DNA from: Streptomyces seoulensis
Lineage (GTDB): Bacteria; Actinomycetota; Actinomycetes; Streptomycetales; Streptomycetaceae
Assembly (NCBI GenBank): GCA_013364255.1
Contig: CP054936.1
Coordinates: 5,176,853 to 5,240,852, forward strand
Reading direction: 5' to 3'
DNA length: 64,000 bases
A program made the position numbers and the translations under genes. Below the pieces are notes generated by a model, which was not told where the DNA came from, did not search any database, and worked only from the letters and a program-made list of their open reading frames with translations. Below, in pieces: positions 34,680-43,679 of this stretch. The first letter of the stretch is position 1; each line of letters begins with the position of its first letter.

Positions 34680-37600
34680 ATGGCCCGTCGTACCACCGCC
34701 CGTTGTGTCGTCGCCGCGCTGGCCGTCCTGACCGTGACGGCCGGTTCCGGCTCGCTCGCGGTCGGCGCCGACGCGGAGACCGCTGTGGGCGCCAAGCCCG
34801 CCCAGAACGTCCAGAACTCCCGGAACGCCGTGGCGAGCACCGCCTTCGCGGCGGAGAAGGTCTTCCAGGCCGACCGCTACACCCCGCGCGCCGACCGCAT
34901 CCACTCCGCGGGAGCCACCGGCTACCTGCACTTCCAGGAAGGCCGTTCCGGCTACCTGTGGACGTCGTACGCCACCGGCGCGACGACCGAGCTGGGCGAC
35001 CTGCCCCCGTCCGCGATCCCCTCGTACCTGGGGGCGTCGTCCGACATCGTGGCCGACGCCGTTTCGCGCACCGGGACAGTCGTCCTCAAGGACATGTCCA
35101 CCGGCGCCTCCACCGAGGTCACCCTCACCCACGGCATGTACTGGGGCGCCTACGGCGGCCATGTGCTGAGCCAGGCCAGTACCGACGACGGCAGCCGCGT
35201 GCTGTGGCTGTACGGCGACGGCGCGCCCGCCGAGGGAACCCTCGTCGAGGGCTGGCCGGCCGGGATCAAGTCGAACTTCGAGGTGCTGGGCGGCGACAGC
35301 GGCACCGCCGTCATCAGCTACGGGCTGGCGAACGGTGAGCGGCACCTGGTCCTGGTGGACCTGGCCGCCGCGAAGGTCACCGGTGACGTGACCGTGCCCG
35401 TCGCCCCGACGTCCGTCGCCCTGAGCGCGGACCGGCTGGTCTGGTTCCGTACGAGGTACGGGGTGGGCGGCACGGCGGCGCACGTCCTGGACCGCGCCGA
35501 CCTGTCCGCCCCCGAGACCACGGTGCTCCTGCCCGGAACCGAGCGGGGCACCCCGTCCGTCGGCATCGCCGGACGCTGGCTGGTGGTGGCCCGCTCCGTG
35601 CCGCCCCTGGAGTCCGACGGCGCCGACAAGTCGGGCGAGCCCCTCATGGCCGTCCCCCTCACCGGCGGCGAGGCGGTCACCGTGCTGCGGCACGCGAACA
35701 CCTCCCTGGTCGCGGCGCCGGAGGGCGGCCTGCTGGCCGTCGGCGGCGCCGACGCCGGGCACTGGGCGGTGCGCGGGATCTCCGACCCGGGGACGGGCGC
35801 CCCGACGGCGCCCGCGCTGACCGCCGTTCCGGCGGTGGCGGCGCGGATCGACCGGCTGTCGCTGGAGAACGGCACGCTGGCCACCGACGAGGCCGACAGC
35901 GGCTTCCTGGGCTCCTCCGTCACCACCCGGCGGATCGCCGCCGACGGAACACCGGACGCGCCGGCCGGGCAGACCTGGAGCCTCGGCCACCGGACCGGCC
36001 CGTACACGACCGGCGACGGACGGGTGGTGGCGTTCACCGCCGGCGCCAACCCCGACGGCAGCGGATCGTACGTCCAGTCCCTCAGCGGCGACGCCGTCTT
36101 CTACCTGCCCTCGGCCACCGGATCGATCCTCGACGTCACCGGCCGCTACGCCGTCGTCGACGGTGACTCCCCGGCCAAGCAGTACGTCGGCGACCTCGGC
36201 GGCTCCTCCGGTGGCGAGCCCGTCGTCACCCGACCGGTGACGGCCGCCTCCGTCTGGGGCACCAGGCTGTGGACGCCGGGCTCCGGCGCCGGTGTGCTCA
36301 CCGCGAAGGACCTGAAGACGGGCAAGACCGTCGACACCGTCGCGACCGACGCCCCGTGCACCCCCTCGGACCTCCAGGCGGTGGGCCGCTGGATCTACTG
36401 GGCGTGCGGCCCGACCGGGAAGGCCGGCGTCTGGGACCGTACGGCGAAGAAGAACATCGCCGTCCCGGGCGGGCAGGCGCTGCTCGGCGACGGCTACCTC
36501 GTACGGCAGGACACCGCGGCCGGGGCGCTCCTGCTCACCGCCTTCGCCGGCGGCGCCCCGACCACCCGGAAGATCGGCGACCTCGTCCCCGGCGACCCCA
36601 GCCTGCCGGGGGTGACCTGGACCGTGGACAAGTTCGGCGGGCCCGTGGCCTACGTGGACGCGGACCACCGCATCCACCTGGTGCCCAGCGGCGTCGCCAC
36701 CCAGCCGCTGGGCGTCGTCGAGTCCGAGGCGAGCGACCAGTCCTCGCAGAACGGCCCGGCCACCGGCCCGTGGTGGCAGTGGCGCGGCCTGCTCTCCAAG
36801 CCCGCCGCCTCCTGGACCGCCACGCTCACCAGCAAGACCACCGGCGCCACGGTCCGTACGCTCTCCGGCGGCGCGGTGTCCGGCGACCTGACGGCACGCT
36901 GGGACGAGCGCGACACCAAGGGCGCGCTGGTGCCCAACGGCGCCTACACCTTCCGGCTGACGGCCACCCCGGCCGACGGCTCGGGCCCAGCGGCGACGGT
37001 GACGCAGACGGTACGGGTGACCGAAGGGGCCGCGGTACGGCGTGACTTCACCAACGGCGCCACCTGGGCGCCCGACGGTACGGGCGACCTGCTGGCCCTC
37101 ACCTCCTCCGGCGAGGTGAGCTACCGGCCGGGCGACGGGACGGGCGGCCTCGGCAAGAGCATGCCGGCCTCGGGCTGGCCCTCCTCCGTGACGCTGATCC
37201 CCTTCGGCGACCTCGACGGCGACCGCCGCAACGACGTCCTCGTCCGGTTCGGCGACGGCGAACTGCGGGTGTACCGCACGATGCTCGGCCGGCCGTTCCT
37301 CACGAGCACCCCGCACCTCACCCTGGGCAAGGGCTGGAACCAGTACGACGTGCTGACCTCGCCCGGGGACGTCACGGGCGACGGGCTCGCGGACCTGATC
37401 GCGCGCAACGCCTCGACGGGCGAGCTGTTCCTCTACCAGGGCACGGGCACCGGCAAGCTGGCGGCGCGGGTCCGGCTCGCGGGGAACTGGTCGGGCTACA
37501 AGAAGATCGTGGGCGCCGGCGACCTGAACGGCGACGGCCGCGGCGACCTCCTGGCCCAGGACCGCTCCAACACCCTGTGGCGCTACGACGGCACCGGCGC

Positions 37601-37817
37601 CGGCGTCTTCAAGGCCCGCGTGAAGGTGGCCACCGGCTGGGGCGCGTCGTACGACGCCGTCGTCGGCGTCGGCGACATCACCGGCGACGGCAGGGCGGAC
37701 CTCGTCGCCCGCGACACATCCGGCGTCCTGTGGCGCACCGACGGCGACGGCAAGGGCTCGATCCGCGCCCGCGCGAGGATCGGCGCCGGCTGGCAGATGT
37801 ACAAGGGCCTGTTCTGA
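34680..37817 (+). CDS. Large secreted FG-GAP/VCBS repeat protein with FlgD-like Ig domain
   Basis: The 1045-residue protein has a Sec signal peptide (MARRTTARCVVAALAVLTVTA, cleavage near VGADA). A roughly 700-residue beta-rich region looks like a propeller. A FlgD-like Ig domain (about 710-775: LTARWDERDTKGALVPNGAYTFRLTA, in parts) is followed by a C-terminal FG-GAP array with four calcium-binding DxDGDxxxD motifs: DLDGDRRND, DVTGDGLAD, DLNGDGRGD and DITGDGRAD. Such proteins are extracellular; adhesion or polymer binding is likely. Strong AGGAGG upstream of ATG. It stands alone and is followed by the convergent toxin cassette. Confidence 0.85.
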   Translation: MARRTTARCVVAALAVLTVTAGSGSLAVGADAETAVGAKPAQNVQNSRNAVASTAFAAEKVFQADRYTPRADRIHSAGATGYLHFQEGRSGYLWTSYATGATTELGDLPPSAIPSYLGASSDIVADAVSRTGTVVLKDMSTGASTEVTLTHGMYWGAYGGHVLSQASTDDGSRVLWLYGDGAPAEGTLVEGWPAGIKSNFEVLGGDSGTAVISYGLANGERHLVLVDLAAAKVTGDVTVPVAPTSVALSADRLVWFRTRYGVGGTAAHVLDRADLSAPETTVLLPGTERGTPSVGIAGRWLVVARSVPPLESDGADKSGEPLMAVPLTGGEAVTVLRHANTSLVAAPEGGLLAVGGADAGHWAVRGISDPGTGAPTAPALTAVPAVAARIDRLSLENGTLATDEADSGFLGSSVTTRRIAADGTPDAPAGQTWSLGHRTGPYTTGDGRVVAFTAGANPDGSGSYVQSLSGDAVFYLPSATGSILDVTGRYAVVDGDSPAKQYVGDLGGSSGGEPVVTRPVTAASVWGTRLWTPGSGAGVLTAKDLKTGKTVDTVATDAPCTPSDLQAVGRWIYWACGPTGKAGVWDRTAKKNIAVPGGQALLGDGYLVRQDTAAGALLLTAFAGGAPTTRKIGDLVPGDPSLPGVTWTVDKFGGPVAYVDADHRIHLVPSGVATQPLGVVESEASDQSSQNGPATGPWWQWRGLLSKPAASWTATLTSKTTGATVRTLSGGAVSGDLTARWDERDTKGALVPNGAYTFRLTATPADGSGPAATVTQTVRVTEGAAVRRDFTNGATWAPDGTGDLLALTSSGEVSYRPGDGTGGLGKSMPASGWPSSVTLIPFGDLDGDRRNDVLVRFGDGELRVYRTMLGRPFLTSTPHLTLGKGWNQYDVLTSPGDVTGDGLADLIARNASTGELFLYQGTGTGKLAARVRLAGNWSGYKKIVGAGDLNGDGRGDLLAQDRSNTLWRYDGTGAGVFKARVKVATGWGASYDAVVGVGDITGDGRADLVARDTSGVLWRTDGDGKGSIRARARIGAGWQMYKGLF

Positions 37818-37847
37818 CCCCGCCGGGGCCGCTCGGTCACCGCTCGG

Positions 37848-38489
37848 TCACCCGTAGAGCGAGCGGCCCCCGGGGCTGTCGCCCGTGAAGCGCTGGCCCA
37901 TGGCGATCTCGTCGCCCACCACCGACCAGACGGTCTCGTCGTCCTCGAAGGGCAGCGGGTCGACGTCGCCCGTCTCCGTGCGGACCCGGTCGACCTCGCC
38001 CTCCAGGCGCTCGAAGTCGGCCTCCTCGTCGGCCTCGTCGCCGCTGAAGACGAACGCGTCGAGCAGCCGCTGGAAGCGGAGGGTCACCTGGACGAGGGAG
38101 GAGACGTCCGTGTGCAGCCGCCGCACGCTCTCCTCGTCCGGGTCGAAGGCGTACACCCCGCCGGAGCCGGGGTCGAGCGCGAGGTGCGCGTTGAGCAGCC
38201 AGCCGACGACCGGCCAGTCACCCGCGTCCGCCGCCGTGCCCTCGAAGTCCTCGACGTCCTCGAAGTCCTCGACGCGCACGACGTCCCGGACGAGCGGCAG
38301 CAGGCCGTCGTCCTCGTCGGGCCGGCGCAGGTCGAGCGTCCCGGTGGGGACGCCGACGTTCTGGAGGAGGCGGGCGCCCTCGGTGTCCGCCGCGGCGGCC
38401 GGGAAGGCGGCGGTGGGCACGGTCGCGATCCGGTCCTCGCCGAAGAGATCGACGAGTTCGCCGCGGGTGACGTCGAAAAGCACTTCCAC
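37848..38489 (-). CDS. SUKH-4-type immunity protein
   Basis: The 213-residue acidic protein contains the SUKH-like pattern LRRPDEDDGLLPLVRD, WPVVGWLLNAHLALDPGSGGVYAFDPDEES and LVQVTLRFQRLLDAF (in parts). SUKH proteins neutralise polymorphic toxins, often nucleases and deaminases, by binding them. Here it lies 54 bp downstream of a toxin gene with a C-terminal deaminase-like domain, the normal toxin-immunity order. Very acidic composition suits binding to a basic toxin. Start ATG 38489 is close to the toxin stop. Confidence 0.82.
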   Translation of the reverse strand: MEVLFDVTRGELVDLFGEDRIATVPTAAFPAAAADTEGARLLQNVGVPTGTLDLRRPDEDDGLLPLVRDVVRVEDFEDVEDFEGTAADAGDWPVVGWLLNAHLALDPGSGGVYAFDPDEESVRRLHTDVSSLVQVTLRFQRLLDAFVFSGDEADEEADFERLEGEVDRVRTETGDVDPLPFEDDETVWSVVGDEIAMGQRFTGDSPGGRSLYG

Positions 38490-38543
38490 AACTCCGGACT
38501 CGGCGGCGCCGCGGGCGCCGTGGATGCTCGGCCGACCCGCCCC

Positions 38544-40235
38544 CTACGGGGTGAACCTCCGGTCCGAGGGCGAGAGGTCCATCACGGTATCAGTGCGTCC
38601 GCCGGCCGCGCCGTGCTGCGCCCACTGGCCCTCCAGCCACTGGACGTACGCGCGGTGCTCGCGGTCCTTCTTGTACTTGCTCAGCTCCTTGCCGTCCGGC
38701 CCCTTCTCGGACTGGTCGTACTTCGCGCTGTGGGTGACCTTCAGATGGTCCGGGAACTCCCGCGCCAGGTACTTGTCGCACTTGGGATTCTTCTGGCACG
38801 GCTCCCGTTCCGTGTAGAGCCGGCTGACGTTGCCCTCGTGGCCCTTCTTTATCAGCGGGTGCCCGAGGGAGCGTTCGGAGTGCGCCTTGCCGCTGGCGCC
38901 GACCAGGATGAAGCTCTTCCCGTTGCCGTCGTCGTACAGCGCCGAGGCGTAGTTGCCGCCGGGGACGTAGGAGCCGGGGCGCTCGGAGCGGTTGGCGTAG
39001 CGGCCGAGCTGGGTGGCGCGGGCCAGTTCGGTGGAGCCGGGCGCGACCTTCTTGGAGTCGACCGTGCCGCCGTTGCCGGGCTTGTCCTTGCGCTGCTTGT
39101 CGTTCTTGTTGTTCCACGGGTACCAGGCCTTGTCGCCGAGTACGTCGTTCACGCCGGAGGTGTCGTGCGGGTGGACGGGGCTGGTGGTCCCGTCGTGGTG
39201 CAGCTGGCGGATCGAACCGTCGTCGCTCAGCAGGTACATCGGCGTGTCGCCGTCCCGCCTGGGCTTCTTCACCTCGACCCGGTCGGCGTCGTCGCCGACG
39301 CCGCGGTCCTTGCGCTTCTGGTGCCGGGAGGCGGCCCGCACCCGGTCCGGGATGGTGTCGGTGACGTGGTCGGAGACCTTCTTGGCGGCCTTCTCCATGC
39401 CGTCGATGGCGCCCTCGAGAATGCCGTCGAACGCCTTGGTGAAGACGTCCTTGCCCTTGGCCTTGCCGAAGGAGTGCCGCGTCTTGCCGAGGTGGACGCC
39501 GGACTGGCTGCCCATGTCGCTGCCCTGGCCGGACACCTTGCCCGCGCCGTCCTCGAACTCGGCGTGGTCGATGACCGTCTTCTTGCCGCCGCCACCGCTG
39601 CCGGACGCCCCGTCGTCGCCCGCCGAGGCCAGCTTCATGCCGCCCGGCTTCTCACCGGGGTTGAAGGCGCCCTCGGCGAGGTCGAGGACCATGTCCGAGA
39701 CCATTTCCTGGAGTTTGGCGGTGACGGGCTCGGTGACCTTCGCGACCAGGGCGGAGACGATCTGGTCGACCGCCTCGTCCACGAGCCGCTTCACGATGGT
39801 GCGCATCAGCGCGATCTCACCGGCCGCCGCCGCGGCGGACAGGCCCAGGGTCAGCGGCGCGGCGGCGAGTTCGGCGACGATGGTGCCGGCGAGCACCCCG
39901 AGCTCGACGCCCGCCTTCACCTTCATGCCGCGCACGATCTGGCCGACGCCGTCGCAGGCGTCCGCGAACAGCCGCGCCACCTCGGGGACCTTCTCCAGGT
40001 GACTGGTGCGCACGTGCGCCCAGTGCTTCTGCATGGACTCCACGGCCCAGCCCTCGGAGGAGTCGAGGATGCGCGTCACGGCCTTGTCCGCGTTGCCGCC
40101 GTGGCCCTCGAACTGGTCGGCGAAGTCCCGCATGGACGTCGCCATCTCGAAGTAGTCGTCCTCGTCGACGTTGGGCCAGTTGACCCCGATGAGGTCGAGC
40201 GCCTCGTCGATGATGCTCGGCAGTACCAGACCCAT
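38544..40235 (-). CDS. Polymorphic toxin with helical N-terminus and C-terminal deaminase-fold domain
   Basis: The 563-residue protein starts MGLVLPSIIDEALDLIG. Its N-terminal 200 residues form a helical bundle resembling WXG100/LXG-like export modules. A Gly/Ser linker and a basic region follow. The last 130 residues contain AHSERSLGH (His452-Ser-Glu454) and TEREPC-x5-C (Cys480, Cys486), the zinc-binding and catalytic pattern of the nucleic acid deaminase superfamily, near the XOO_2897/YwqJ-like branches. It may deaminate cytosine or adenine in nucleic acids. No signal peptide, so type VII-like or other export is inferred. The SUKH immunity gene follows. Confidence 0.8.
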   Translation of the reverse strand: MGLVLPSIIDEALDLIGVNWPNVDEDDYFEMATSMRDFADQFEGHGGNADKAVTRILDSSEGWAVESMQKHWAHVRTSHLEKVPEVARLFADACDGVGQIVRGMKVKAGVELGVLAGTIVAELAAAPLTLGLSAAAAAGEIALMRTIVKRLVDEAVDQIVSALVAKVTEPVTAKLQEMVSDMVLDLAEGAFNPGEKPGGMKLASAGDDGASGSGGGGKKTVIDHAEFEDGAGKVSGQGSDMGSQSGVHLGKTRHSFGKAKGKDVFTKAFDGILEGAIDGMEKAAKKVSDHVTDTIPDRVRAASRHQKRKDRGVGDDADRVEVKKPRRDGDTPMYLLSDDGSIRQLHHDGTTSPVHPHDTSGVNDVLGDKAWYPWNNKNDKQRKDKPGNGGTVDSKKVAPGSTELARATQLGRYANRSERPGSYVPGGNYASALYDDGNGKSFILVGASGKAHSERSLGHPLIKKGHEGNVSRLYTEREPCQKNPKCDKYLAREFPDHLKVTHSAKYDQSEKGPDGKELSKYKKDREHRAYVQWLEGQWAQHGAAGGRTDTVMDLSPSDRRFTP

Positions 40236-40410
40236 GCCGCGCGCTCCGTCCGCCGTCAGCCACCGCGTCTCCCGTCCCACAGCCAACTGCGCGGACCGCC
40301 GGGAGCACAAGAGGACACCCGACCGCGTCGCGGTTTCGTGACAGGAGGCCCGACCGATGGTAGTACCAACGGAGTTGGCCGGACCGTAAGCCCGCCGCCC
40401 GGCGGTGCGC

Positions 40411-40515
40411 CGTCACCGCCCCCGCAGCCGCACGAGCGCCTCGTCCGTCACCGGCCCCGCAGCCGCACGAGCGCCTCGTCCGTCACCGGCCCCGCAGTCG
40501 CACGAGCGCCTCGTC
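40411..40515. repeat. Three tandem 35-bp copies of the end of the P-loop/propeller gene
   Basis: A 35-bp unit beginning CGTCACCGGCCCCGCAG repeats at 40411, 40446 and 40481 with two or three substitutions. On the minus strand each copy encodes the C-terminus DEALVRLRGR plus stop, so the gene's last codons and stop are present three times, the first copy being used. Confidence 0.92.
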
Positions 40516-42240
40516 CGTTCCCACCACCAGGTCGCCGTCGGCCGTGAACGCGAGGGCGTGGGCCTGACCGCCGGGGCGGAAGGTGCGCAACCGGTCGTCG
40601 TCCAGCACGCGTTGTTCGACGAGGCCGTCGGCCCAGGCGATCGCGAGGACGAGCCCGGCGGCGGCCGTGGTCACCGCCACCGCGTTGACCGCGCAGTCGC
40701 GGGCGGCCACCGGCTCGGACAGGGGGCCGGTGTGCGGGGCCCAGGCGCGTACGGTGCCGTCGGCGCCGCCCGTGTACAGCAGCAGGACGGTGTCGCCGGG
40801 CGCGGAGACGGGCAGCGCGGTCCCGGCGACCGCGGTGACGCGCCCCGTGTGCAGTGGCGCGGTGCGCGGCGCGGCGCCGGCGGCCACCACGTGCACGGTG
40901 CCGGCCGCGTCGCCGAGGACGACGCGGTCCCCGGCGCCGGTCAGCGCGGTGACCGGCTCCGGCCGCCGCCGCACGTACTCCTGTACGGCCTCCAGGAGCC
41001 GTTCGCGCGCGGACGGGCCGTCGTCGAGGAGGGCGGCGAGCCCCTTGGGCCCGGCGGCGTCGGCGGCGCGCCCGGTGTGCAGGAGGCCGTGCTCGTCCAG
41101 CACGCTGACGGCGCCGTCGCCGTGCTCGGCGACGGCGCGGGCGCCGGGCACGGAGTGCGGCAGACGTCCGGCGGAGCGGGCGCCGTCCGCGTCGAGGAAG
41201 CGCACCGTGCCCTGGTGGTCGGCGACGACGAGCCGCCCGGCCAGCGGGCCGGTACCGGTCGCGAGGGAGCGGACCGGGCCGGGCCACGGCGGGGTGACGT
41301 CACCGCGCACCCGGTGCCACACGACGCTCCAGTCGGCGTCCCGGGCGACGGCCTCCAGCACGCCGGGCAGCCGGGGATCTGCGGCGTCGCCGAGGGCGGC
41401 GAGGAGGACCAGGGCGCGGTCGGCGGCCGGCTGCTCGCGGGTCAGGGCGGCCCCGGCCCGCAGCCAGGCGGCGCGCAGCCCGCCGTGGCCCTCGGCGGAG
41501 CGTTCGTACGCGGTGGTCACGCTCCAGGGGTCGGCGGCGCACACCGAGGCGGGATCGTCCAGGTCGAACGGCGCCGCCTGCTCCTGCTCCTGCTCCGGCT
41601 CCGTGCGGTCGTCCGGGCCGTCCGGGCCGCCCGGGCCGCCCGGGTCGTCCGGGTGGTCGGCGTACCAGGCCGCGCGGCGGGCCTCGTCGGTCCACCGCGG
41701 TTCGTCCAGGTCCATGCGGGCGCAGGCGCCGGCGGTGAGCGCCTGCGCCCACGGCGTGCCGGACCGTACCTCCACCAGAACCCGGACGTGCTCCAACGAG
41801 GCCATACCCAGAACGAGTTCGACGAGCGGGCCGGGCTGTTCGGCACCGTGCAGTTCGGGCAGCGCGATGACGGTGCGGCGCGGATCGGCGGCGAGCGCGG
41901 CCACCAGCTCGCCCGGCGAGCGGGCGGCGATCGACAACTGGTCGCCGAGCATCCAGGCGGCCGTGGTCGCGCTCTGGCCGGGCAGCGGCACGAAGCCGTG
42001 GACGCGGCGTTCGGCGACGGTGCCGGGGCGGGTGCCGTGGCCGATCAGCCAGGCGAGGAGCTTCGACTTGCCGCTGCCCGCGGAGCCGGTGAGCACGGCG
42101 AGGTTCGGGGCGTGGGGGTCGCCGAGCCAGGAGAGCAGCGCGGCCGCGGCGGGCTCCCGCCCGGCGGCGGGCCGCGACCAGTGCGGTGCCGGGCCGGCGT
42201 TCACGCACCCGCCCCGCTCGCGGCGGCGCCCGGGCGGCAC
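40483..42240 (-). CDS. P-loop (STAND-like) ATPase with C-terminal beta-propeller
   Basis: The 585-residue protein has a Walker A (LTGSAGSGKSKLLAW, about residues 49-63) and a Walker-B-like strand (RTVIALPELHG). An acidic Gly/Pro/Glu linker (DDPGGPGGPDGPDD) is followed by about 300 residues of WD40-like blades (LVVADHQGTVRFLDADG, LYTGGADGTVRAWAPHTG, LAFTADGDLVVGTDEALVRL). This is the STAND-like layout: ATP switch plus ligand-sensing propeller. GTG 42240 starts 1 nt after the upstream stop; GTG 42204 is an alternative. Likely a sensor or regulator of the toxin cassette, by linkage. Confidence 0.78.
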   Translation of the reverse strand: MPPGRRRERGGCVNAGPAPHWSRPAAGREPAAAALLSWLGDPHAPNLAVLTGSAGSGKSKLLAWLIGHGTRPGTVAERRVHGFVPLPGQSATTAAWMLGDQLSIAARSPGELVAALAADPRRTVIALPELHGAEQPGPLVELVLGMASLEHVRVLVEVRSGTPWAQALTAGACARMDLDEPRWTDEARRAAWYADHPDDPGGPGGPDGPDDRTEPEQEQEQAAPFDLDDPASVCAADPWSVTTAYERSAEGHGGLRAAWLRAGAALTREQPAADRALVLLAALGDAADPRLPGVLEAVARDADWSVVWHRVRGDVTPPWPGPVRSLATGTGPLAGRLVVADHQGTVRFLDADGARSAGRLPHSVPGARAVAEHGDGAVSVLDEHGLLHTGRAADAAGPKGLAALLDDGPSARERLLEAVQEYVRRRPEPVTALTGAGDRVVLGDAAGTVHVVAAGAAPRTAPLHTGRVTAVAGTALPVSAPGDTVLLLYTGGADGTVRAWAPHTGPLSEPVAARDCAVNAVAVTTAAAGLVLAIAWADGLVEQRVLDDDRLRTFRPGGQAHALAFTADGDLVVGTDEALVRLRGR

Positions 42241-42241
42241 G

Positions 42242-43111
42242 TCACGGCCGGTCCTGCCGCGCGGCGTGGGTGATGAGCTCCTTGACGCCCTCCTCGCGGG
42301 AGTCCGCGGTGTCGCCGTAGTCGAAGCTGTGCGTGAACTCGGCGTGCGGGAGGACGGCTTGCAGCCAGGCGGCGCAGTAGTGGCCGGGCATCATGCACGG
42401 TTCGAGTTCGCAGTAGACGCGGCGGACCTGCTCGGGCTCCACCCCGGCGGCGGACAGCTGCCCCCACAGCTGCTCCTCGGGGTGCGGGCGGCCGGGGCTT
42501 GCCTGCGCGGTGACGATCTGCTTCGCGCCGTCCGCGCCGACGTACTCGAAGGCCGACGAGAAGGGGAAGCTGAGGGTGTGGCGGACGTCGTCGAGCACCC
42601 GCGGCCACCAGTTCTCCCGGTCGGCGACGGCCTCCGGGTCGATCCGCCGGATCTCCCGGACCAGCGCGGCGAACGCCTCGGCGGCGGACGGGAGCCCGTC
42701 GGAGGCGGCGATCACCGGCAGGGCGCGGTCCAGGGCGGCGGCGCAGTGCGTGAAGGCGGCGATGTCCGAGCTGACGAACAGGGGGGCTTCGCCGCGGCCG
42801 AGGAAGAGGGCCTGCACGGAGCCGTCGGTGCGCACGCACAGATGCGCCAGCCGGTCGGTGCCGACCCGCACCCACTCCGCCCAGTCCCCTTGCAGCGCGA
42901 CACCGCGGTGACCGGTGTACATCCCGAGGGTGGGCCCGTCGGTGTCGTCCGCCGCGATGAAGTACGGCCCGACGTGCAGCGGCACACCGACCTGCGCGAG
43001 GTGCGCGCGCGCCGAGGCGGGCACGGTCCCGTACGAGGCCGGCACGGTGATGCGGCGCAGCCCCTGGGGGCCGAACTGGGCGATGGCGGGGTCCGAGGGA
43101 AGCTCGGGCAT
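42242..43111 (-). CDS. SUKH-like N-terminal domain fused to a deaminase-fold C-terminal domain
   Basis: The 289-residue protein starts MPELPSDPAIAQFG with GAGAGG upstream. Residues 20-150 look like a SUKH-4-type module (VGPYFIAADDTDGPTLGMYTG, VRVGTDRLAHLCVRTDGSVQ). The C-terminus carries HPEEQLW (His210, Glu212) and YCELEPC-x6-C (Cys239, Cys246), a deaminase zinc site. The fusion of an immunity-like fold to a deaminase in a cell without any export signal is unusual. It could be an intracellular effector gated by the P-loop/propeller protein, whose gene begins 1 nt after its stop. Confidence 0.75.
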   Translation of the reverse strand: MPELPSDPAIAQFGPQGLRRITVPASYGTVPASARAHLAQVGVPLHVGPYFIAADDTDGPTLGMYTGHRGVALQGDWAEWVRVGTDRLAHLCVRTDGSVQALFLGRGEAPLFVSSDIAAFTHCAAALDRALPVIAASDGLPSAAEAFAALVREIRRIDPEAVADRENWWPRVLDDVRHTLSFPFSSAFEYVGADGAKQIVTAQASPGRPHPEEQLWGQLSAAGVEPEQVRRVYCELEPCMMPGHYCAAWLQAVLPHAEFTHSFDYGDTADSREEGVKELITHAARQDRP

Positions 43112-43404
43112 CACAGACCTCTCACACTGACGGACTGACCACCACCACCCTATGCGCAGGCGGGGCGGGGCCGGGGGCGGTCGCCGCCGCGCACGGTTCC
43201 GGCATACGGAGCGACCGCCGGTGCGGGGACGGGGGTGGCGCGGGGCGAGTGCTCCCGCAGGACTCGGCACTCAGCGGAGCAGGAGCCCCCGCACGGAGTC
43301 AGGGCTCACGCGGCAAGGACATCCCGCGCCCCCGTACGACCGACCGCTTCTGGTCCTCCCTCGAACCGGTCGATCAGGTACGTCACCCCGGATGAGCTCG
43401 ACGC

Positions 43405-43623
43405 CTAGCGCTTCTGCGCCCGGCAGCGCTTCATCAGCGCGGTGATCCGTGTGCGGTCCGCCCGGCCGTTCAGTTCGGTCAGGAGATCGTCAGGGCACAA
43501 CTCGTAGAGGTCCCCCCACCATCGGCGCCCCCGGTTGTCCCAGATCCGGTATCCGCCCGGCACACCCCGCGCCACGTAGCGTCTCTTGCTCACAGTCCCC
43601 CGGTTCCCGCCGTACTTCTCCAT
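43405..43623 (-). CDS. Small basic hypothetical protein
   Basis: The 72-residue protein (MEKYGGNRGTVSKRRYVARG...) has a YRIWDNRGRRWWGDLYELCPDDLLTELNG core, suggestive of a small beta-hairpin plus helix. No known family. It is preceded by about 56 bp to the end of the membrane-protein gene upstream on the same strand. A 293-bp stretch to its left (43112-43404) holds no gene I can support. Confidence 0.5.
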   Translation of the reverse strand: MEKYGGNRGTVSKRRYVARGVPGGYRIWDNRGRRWWGDLYELCPDDLLTELNGRADRTRITALMKRCRAQKR

Positions 43624-43679
43624 GCGCGTGCTGGTCTCGCGCGCGTCCGAGAGCGCACCGCTGAAGGGATCATGACGTA

